Assembly (NCBI GenBank): GCA_943913135.1
Contig: CALTVE010000001.1
Span: forward strand, 124,001 to 188,000
Source of the DNA: an uncultured Francisella sp.
GTDB taxonomy: Bacteria > Pseudomonadota > Gammaproteobacteria > Burkholderiales > Neisseriaceae
Length of the DNA: 64,000 nucleotides
Direction of reading: 5' to 3'
Below the pieces are notes generated by a model, which did no database searches, was not told where the DNA came from, and saw nothing but the letters and a program-made list of their open reading frames with translations. Of this stretch, positions 59,559 to 64,000 are shown piece by piece; positions within the stretch are counted from its first letter, which is position 1; each line of letters opens with the position of its first letter. Position numbers and translations under genes: made by a program.

Positions 59559-60950
59559 TTAAAATTCATCAATATGTACAGTATCTACGCTGTAAAAGCG
59601 GGTATATTCGTTTTTAAACTGTAATTCCAAAATACCCGTTGGCCCATTTCTGTGTTTACCAATAATTGCTTCGGCAGTGTTATCTTCTATAGTATTAGGA
59701 TCAGCTTTATCTTTGCGATAATAGGAGGCTCGATACATGAAGATGATTAAATCAGCATCTTGTTCGATCGCACCTGAATCGCGCAAATCTGAAAGCATAG
59801 GCCGCTTATCTTGTCTCTCTTCGACACGGCGGGATAGCTGAGATAATACGATGACCGGCGCGGAAATCTCTCGTGCTAACGATTTTAAAGCGCGGGAAAT
59901 TTCTGCAAGTTCAGCATTACGATTTTCACCCCCTTTAAGTCCATTCATCAGTTGAATATAGTCAATGACCACTAAACCAAGGTCTGGGTGTTCTCTTTTA
60001 AGGCGGCGGATCCGAGCTTTTACCTCTAAAGCCGTTAAACCACCCGATTCATCAATATAAAGTTTACTTGCTCTTAACTTTTCTATCGTTTCTTGGAAAC
60101 GGCTCCAGTCGCCGTCGTTTAAGCCTTGGCCGATACGAAGCTTGCTGATTTCAATTTCTCCTAAAGAGCCAATCATCCGCAGGCCAAGTTGGGATGCCAG
60201 CATTTCCATAGAAAACACAGCTACTGTTTTATCGCTGTGTAAAGCTGCGTATTCAGCAATATTCATAGCAAAAGAGGTTTTGCCCATGGAAGGGCGCCCA
60301 GCGATAATAATTAAATCGCCATTTTGCAAACCGGCGGTTTTTTTATCTAGCACCCTAAAGCCGGTGCGTAAACCGGTAATGCCATCTTTATTTTTAGCAA
60401 AATTCTGCTGTACTTGAGTTTCTACTGCATCGACCACTTCATTAATTGGAATAAAGGCGGAGCGCGACCCCTGGGTCTGCTCTGCGATTTGAAACACCAG
60501 GCTTTCTGCTTCATCCAATATATCTTCTGCACTGGCTGTACTGTTGCTGCGAGCTAGACGGCTGATTTTTTGGCCGACGATATCCAATTGACGCAGGATG
60601 GATTTTTTACGGATAACTTCTGCATATAAAGCAGCATTGACCAAGGCAGGGGCATTTTGTATGATTTTAAGTATATAATCTTGTCCGCCTATGCGTTCTA
60701 AAGTTTCTTGACCCTGTAAATATTCACTTAATAGTATCCAGTCAATGCGCTTATTTTCTTGTAATAAAACGAAAATAGCGCTGAAAATAGTTTGATGCTC
60801 TTTATGGTAAAAATCGTTGGCTTTTACTTCAACTTCAATATCAAACCATATTTCATTGTTTTGTAAAAGACAGCCCAAAAAAGCTTGCTCCGCTTCTGTG
60901 CTGTGGGGAGGGCTATAATGTAAGACCTCATCGCTGTTGATTAAATCCAT
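59559..60950 (-). CDS. dnaB: Replicative DNA helicase DnaB
   Basis: Hexameric 5'-3' helicase at the replication fork, 463 residues. The N-terminal domain has EAEQAFLGCLLQ and FYHKEHQTIF, then a linker and the RecA-like motor with Walker A IIAGRPSMGKTSFA, FSMEM and Walker B VVIDYIQLM. DLRDSGAIEQDADLI and the arginine-finger region follow. No intein is present at the P-loop. I prefer ATG 60950; a TTG four codons upstream is open. No replication-initiator gene lies nearby. Confidence 0.96.
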   Translation of the reverse strand: MDLINSDEVLHYSPPHSTEAEQAFLGCLLQNNEIWFDIEVEVKANDFYHKEHQTIFSAIFVLLQENKRIDWILLSEYLQGQETLERIGGQDYILKIIQNAPALVNAALYAEVIRKKSILRQLDIVGQKISRLARSNSTASAEDILDEAESLVFQIAEQTQGSRSAFIPINEVVDAVETQVQQNFAKNKDGITGLRTGFRVLDKKTAGLQNGDLIIIAGRPSMGKTSFAMNIAEYAALHSDKTVAVFSMEMLASQLGLRMIGSLGEIEISKLRIGQGLNDGDWSRFQETIEKLRASKLYIDESGGLTALEVKARIRRLKREHPDLGLVVIDYIQLMNGLKGGENRNAELAEISRALKSLAREISAPVIVLSQLSRRVEERQDKRPMLSDLRDSGAIEQDADLIIFMYRASYYRKDKADPNTIEDNTAEAIIGKHRNGPTGILELQFKNEYTRFYSVDTVHIDEF

Positions 60951-61004
60951 CTTGCTTTTCAATCCTGCTCTACAGTTAAAACTTATGTAAATTCATCTAC
61001 AGCT

Positions 61005-61010
61005 ATTATA
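61005..61010 (-). promoter_or_regulatory. Candidate -10 element for dnaB
   Basis: A perfect TATAAT on the minus strand, about 55 bases before the dnaB start. No -35 with good match at 16-18 bases was seen, so it is only a candidate. Confidence 0.35.
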
Positions 61011-61049
61011 CAGCGGTAGCAAAACTCAATCTTGATTTAAAAAGGGGCA

Positions 61050-61078
61050 TTAAAATCAACCCTACTATGCCTTATAAT
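61050..61078 (+). promoter_or_regulatory. Promoter of purL
   Basis: TTAAAA (61050-61055) and a perfect TATAAT (61073-61078) with a 17-base spacer, 53 bases before the purL ATG. No PurR-type operator is visible in the leader. Confidence 0.55.
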
Positions 61079-61131
61079 TGCGTTCTAATAATTGAGGCAC
61101 TTTAAAGTCGAATGAATTATAAAGGTAGCAC

Positions 61132-64000
61132 ATGAGATTATTGTTTTTGCAGGGGATGATCGATCCTACGTTGACTGCGCGCACTGTCAAACGTTTGGAA
61201 AGCCACCATTTATACAGTGAGCAAAAAAAAGGAAAGTTTGAAAGCCAATATTGCTATCTTTTAGAGATAACAAACAATTTAAATGAAAGGGGACAGCTTT
61301 TACTAGAAGAGATTTTGCAAGCAAAGATTGTTTTTAAAATAAAAGATTTCTTCACAAAAGAAACTGAATTTGCTGTTTTTCCTCGTCCAGGCTTAATTTC
61401 ACCTTGGTCTTCCTTGGCGACAGAGATTTTACAAAACGTGGGTTTAAATGAAGTATCACGAGTAGAAAGGGGTATTTATTACCGTTTGCCTTCTTTATTT
61501 CAAGGAGCTTATGAAAAAATTAAAATTTACGCAGAAGCGCTGCATGACAAGATGACCGAGGGGGTTTATTTTTCCTTACAAGATTTGCACACTTTGTTTA
61601 TCCATAAACAAGAAAATAGTTTCGAAGTCATAGATTTAGATGTTGAAGGTAAGAAAAAATTGGAATCGGTCAACAACCGTTTGGGGTTGGCCCTTTCTGA
61701 AAGTGAAATCGATTATTTATTAGCAGCCTATCGCAAACTGAAGCGTAACCCCAGTGACGTTGAACTGATGATGTTTTCTCAAGCTAATTCTGAACATTGC
61801 CGGCATAAAATCTTTAATTCTCAGTTTATTATCGATGGCTTTATCCAGGAAAAAACCCTGTTTTCATTGATTAAAGAGACGCATAAAAAAAGTCCTGAAG
61901 GCACGTTAGTTGCCTATAAAGATAATGCTGCGGTAATGGAAGGACTATTGAATCAGTGTTTTATGGCTAAAGCGCGTGATACCTATGGCTTTCATAAGGC
62001 AAAAACCCATTTATTAATGAAGGTTGAAACCCATAATCACCCTACTGGGGTCGCACCTTATCCAGGAGCGGCCACGGGTGCGGGCGGTGAAATTCGCGAT
62101 GAAGGGGCGACGGGGCGAGGGGGTAAACCGAAAGCGGGGTTTAGTGGCTTTTCTGTGTCTGAACTATCGCTGGATAATAACCGCTTTGGTCTTCCCCCTC
62201 ATCTGGCGAGTGCTTTTGAAATTATGCAGCAAGGGCCCATTGGCGCTGCAACTTATAACAATGAATTTGGCCGTCCTGCTTTAATGGGCTATTTTCGTAC
62301 TTTAGATTTAAAGGTGGGTCAGCGCCATTATGCTTATGCGAAACCGGTGATGTTAGCTGGGGGTATTGGCTCGATAGGGGCTGAGGATGTAGAAAAAATA
62401 CCTTTGTCAGAAGGAAATTTATTAATTGTGTTGGGGGGACCCGCTTTTCTGATTGGCCTAGGGGGGGGCTCTGCTTCTAGTCAAAATTCAGGAGAAAATG
62501 AAAGCGGTCTAGATTTTGCTTCAGTGCAGCGGGGCAACGCAGAAATGGAAAGACGCGCGCAGGAAGTGATCGATGCTTGCGTTAAAGAAAAAAATAATAA
62601 CCCTATTTTATCGATACATGATGTAGGCGCCGGTGGTTTGTCCAATGCATTGCCTGAGCTTGTGGAAAGTTCTAAAGAAGGGGCAACTATTGAACTACGC
62701 ACCATCCCTCTAGGAGAGAGTGGTTTAAGTCCTAGAGAAATATGGTGTAATGAAGCGCAAGAACGTTACGTACTTGCTATCAAAGAGAAAAATCTAGCCT
62801 GGTTTGATGATATTTGTAAAAGAGAGCGCTGTCCTTATGCGGTAATAGGACGAATTGAAAAAGGTGGGACACTTAAGGTTAAAGATAATTTGTTTAACAA
62901 TGAACCCGTAGCGATTCCCCTAGATCTTCTCTTTGGATCTGTATCTCGTTTAGTGCGCGAAGTTGAAGCAACTGTCTCTGATAAAAAATATTCAGATTTA
63001 GATTTATCTGCTGTAGAACCGACTGAAGGCTTAAAACGGTTATTACAGTTTCCCCCTGTAGCCAGTAAAAATTTTTTAATCACCATTGGTGATAGAAGTG
63101 TAGGTGGCTTAAGCTATCGTGATCAGATGGTGGGGCCTTACCAAATACCGGTAGCCGATTGTGCCCTGACTCTTCAGAATTTTGAAACCTACCACGGAGA
63201 AGCGATGAGTCTAGGGGAAAGAAGTCCCATTGCTATTTTAGATGCAGCATCTTCGGCGCGCATGGCGGTGGGCGAAGCTTTAACCAATCTTTTAGCAAGC
63301 GGTACCAGCGCTCCTTTAAATAAAATCAAGCTTTCTGCCAACTGGATGGCTGCTGCTGGTGAAGAAGGAGAGGATGCAGCCTTATTCCGTGCTGTAGAGG
63401 CTACTTCTCTGCTGTGTCAGGCTTTGGACCTTGCCATCCCTGTAGGTAAAGATTCTTTATCTATGAAGACCCTTTGGCAAGAAGAAGGGAAAGAAAAGAA
63501 AATTATTTCTCCGGTAACTTTAGTAGTCTCCGCCTTCAGTATCACCGAAGATGTACGTTGCTCAATTACGCCAGAATTACAACCTGAGACCAAGAGTGTA
63601 GTAGTTTTAGTTGACCTAGGGCAAGGCCAAGGACGAATGGGCGCTTCTAGTTTACTACAAACTTATGGAGTGATTGGCAGTGTCCCTCCTGATTTAGATG
63701 ATCCTATCCTTTTTAAAAAGGTATTTATCCGTTTAAATCAGCTGATTCATCAAGGGAAAATCATAGCTTTACATGATCGATCAGATGGAGGCTTGATCAT
63801 CACTTTGGCAGAAATGCTTTTTGCTTCCCGCTTAGGATTGTCCATTCACCTAGATGAAGTTATAAGTAAAGCGCATAACCGTCACGAAGCTGAAAAAATT
63901 CAAGTTAACCGTGCCCTATTTAATGAAGAGTTAGGATGGGTATTACAGATTAAAGAAACAGAGTACCTAGAACTTAAAAAAGATCCTCTTTTATCGCCCT
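61132..64000 (+). CDS. purL: Phosphoribosylformylglycinamidine synthase, 3' end beyond window
   Basis: Fourth step of purine synthesis: converts FGAR to FGAM with glutamine and ATP. 956 codons are visible, in one open frame to the window edge. The N-terminal domain starts MRLLFLQGMIDPTLTARTV. The synthetase half has FSQANSEHCRHKIFN, KVETHNHPTGVAPYPGAATG, QRGNAEMERRAQEVID and HDVGAGGLSNALPELVE. The second half has VGKDSLSMKT and HDRSDGGLI. This is the long, single-chain PurL (about 1,295 residues in E. coli), and the glutaminase domain lies outside. ATG follows AAAGGTAG. Confidence 0.96.
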   Translation, partial: MRLLFLQGMIDPTLTARTVKRLESHHLYSEQKKGKFESQYCYLLEITNNLNERGQLLLEEILQAKIVFKIKDFFTKETEFAVFPRPGLISPWSSLATEILQNVGLNEVSRVERGIYYRLPSLFQGAYEKIKIYAEALHDKMTEGVYFSLQDLHTLFIHKQENSFEVIDLDVEGKKKLESVNNRLGLALSESEIDYLLAAYRKLKRNPSDVELMMFSQANSEHCRHKIFNSQFIIDGFIQEKTLFSLIKETHKKSPEGTLVAYKDNAAVMEGLLNQCFMAKARDTYGFHKAKTHLLMKVETHNHPTGVAPYPGAATGAGGEIRDEGATGRGGKPKAGFSGFSVSELSLDNNRFGLPPHLASAFEIMQQGPIGAATYNNEFGRPALMGYFRTLDLKVGQRHYAYAKPVMLAGGIGSIGAEDVEKIPLSEGNLLIVLGGPAFLIGLGGGSASSQNSGENESGLDFASVQRGNAEMERRAQEVIDACVKEKNNNPILSIHDVGAGGLSNALPELVESSKEGATIELRTIPLGESGLSPREIWCNEAQERYVLAIKEKNLAWFDDICKRERCPYAVIGRIEKGGTLKVKDNLFNNEPVAIPLDLLFGSVSRLVREVEATVSDKKYSDLDLSAVEPTEGLKRLLQFPPVASKNFLITIGDRSVGGLSYRDQMVGPYQIPVADCALTLQNFETYHGEAMSLGERSPIAILDAASSARMAVGEALTNLLASGTSAPLNKIKLSANWMAAAGEEGEDAALFRAVEATSLLCQALDLAIPVGKDSLSMKTLWQEEGKEKKIISPVTLVVSAFSITEDVRCSITPELQPETKSVVVLVDLGQGQGRMGASSLLQTYGVIGSVPPDLDDPILFKKVFIRLNQLIHQGKIIALHDRSDGGLIITLAEMLFASRLGLSIHLDEVISKAHNRHEAEKIQVNRALFNEELGWVLQIKETEYLELKKDPLLSP

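Noticed and set aside
1..64000. CRISPR arrays, prophage, insertion sequences, attachment sites, rRNA genes
   Set aside because: No spaced repeat series, transposase, integrase other than XerC, or rRNA motifs were found. The A AAA AAG site is in priB context, not an IS.
1..64000. A dif site or replication origin
   Set aside because: No dif-like 28-mer was noticed near xerC or ftsK, and no cluster of DnaA boxes was seen near dnaB, dnaX or hda.

Overview
The window is a continuous piece of bacterial chromosome, moderately AT-rich and densely coded on both strands. Gene content and order point to a gammaproteobacterium: zipA-ligA, rpsF-priB-rpsR-rplI, dnaX-ybaB-recR, hda, rapZ, a monofunctional relA, and cydABX with cydDC. 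I cannot fix the genus from the sequence alone. The long LigA, the PqiABC cluster and the modest gene set would suit a Cardiobacteriales-like (Ignatzschineria/Wohlfahrtiimonas) lineage, but that is a weak guess. I saw no phage, insertion sequence, CRISPR array or rRNA operon.

Layout. 1-4.9 kb: cytochrome bd oxidase (cydA end, cydB, cydX) and its CydDC exporter. 4.9-8.2 kb (minus): hemH and an FtsK homologue. 8.3 kb: tRNA-Arg(CCG). 8.4-15.8 kb: zipA, ligA, galU, perM, hda and a HAD phosphatase in one tight run. 15.8-22.4 kb (minus): two tandem GDSL autotransporters, then relA. 22.5-27.5 kb: a MutT-type gene facing a minus-strand operon SPOR protein-dsbA-uppP-argB-galE. 27.8-36.4 kb: an overlapping series pqiA-pqiB-pqiC-hisA-rapZ-rbgA, a decayed scpB and an OPT-family peptide transporter. 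36.5-37.9 kb: the S6/PriB/S18/L9 operon. 38.3-42.3 kb: dnaX-ybaB-recR-grxB-sirtuin. 42.3-45.7 kb: TauE/SafE permease, ridA, ubiB, sixA. 45.8-49.5 kb: a tiny membrane ORF, znuC-znuB, dcd, an rRNA methyltransferase and a DUF2062 protein. 49.5-55.1 kb: prfC, then thiL-pgpA-phoB-phoR-queC. 55.1-58.0 kb (minus): trpS-gshB-xerC. 58.1 kb: SRP RNA with its own promoter. 58.3-61.0 kb (minus): dnaB and two pseudopilins. 61.1 kb to the end: the first 956 codons of purL.

Most of this is housekeeping, so the interest lies in core genes that look wrong. (1) The FtsK homologue is a full, uninterrupted reading frame, but its P-loop is deleted, its Walker B aspartate is replaced and its QRP sensor motif is lost, while the DNA-reading gamma domain is well kept. 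It looks like a dead translocase. (2) priB is split into two frames. The break coincides with a textbook -1 frameshift cassette: A AAA AAG, then a stop, a 7-nt spacer and a perfect 9-bp hairpin. The -1 frame encodes the missing PriB C-terminus. (3) dnaX has two runs of nine A just after the AAA+/domain III part, where slippage would give a gamma-like product. (4) scpB is broken at its N-terminus and carries two tandem duplications, one of 20 bp whose frame effect is cancelled by a T run. Points 1 and 4 together suggest altered or relaxed chromosome segregation. Points 2 to 4 depend on homopolymer accuracy, so resequencing is the first check.
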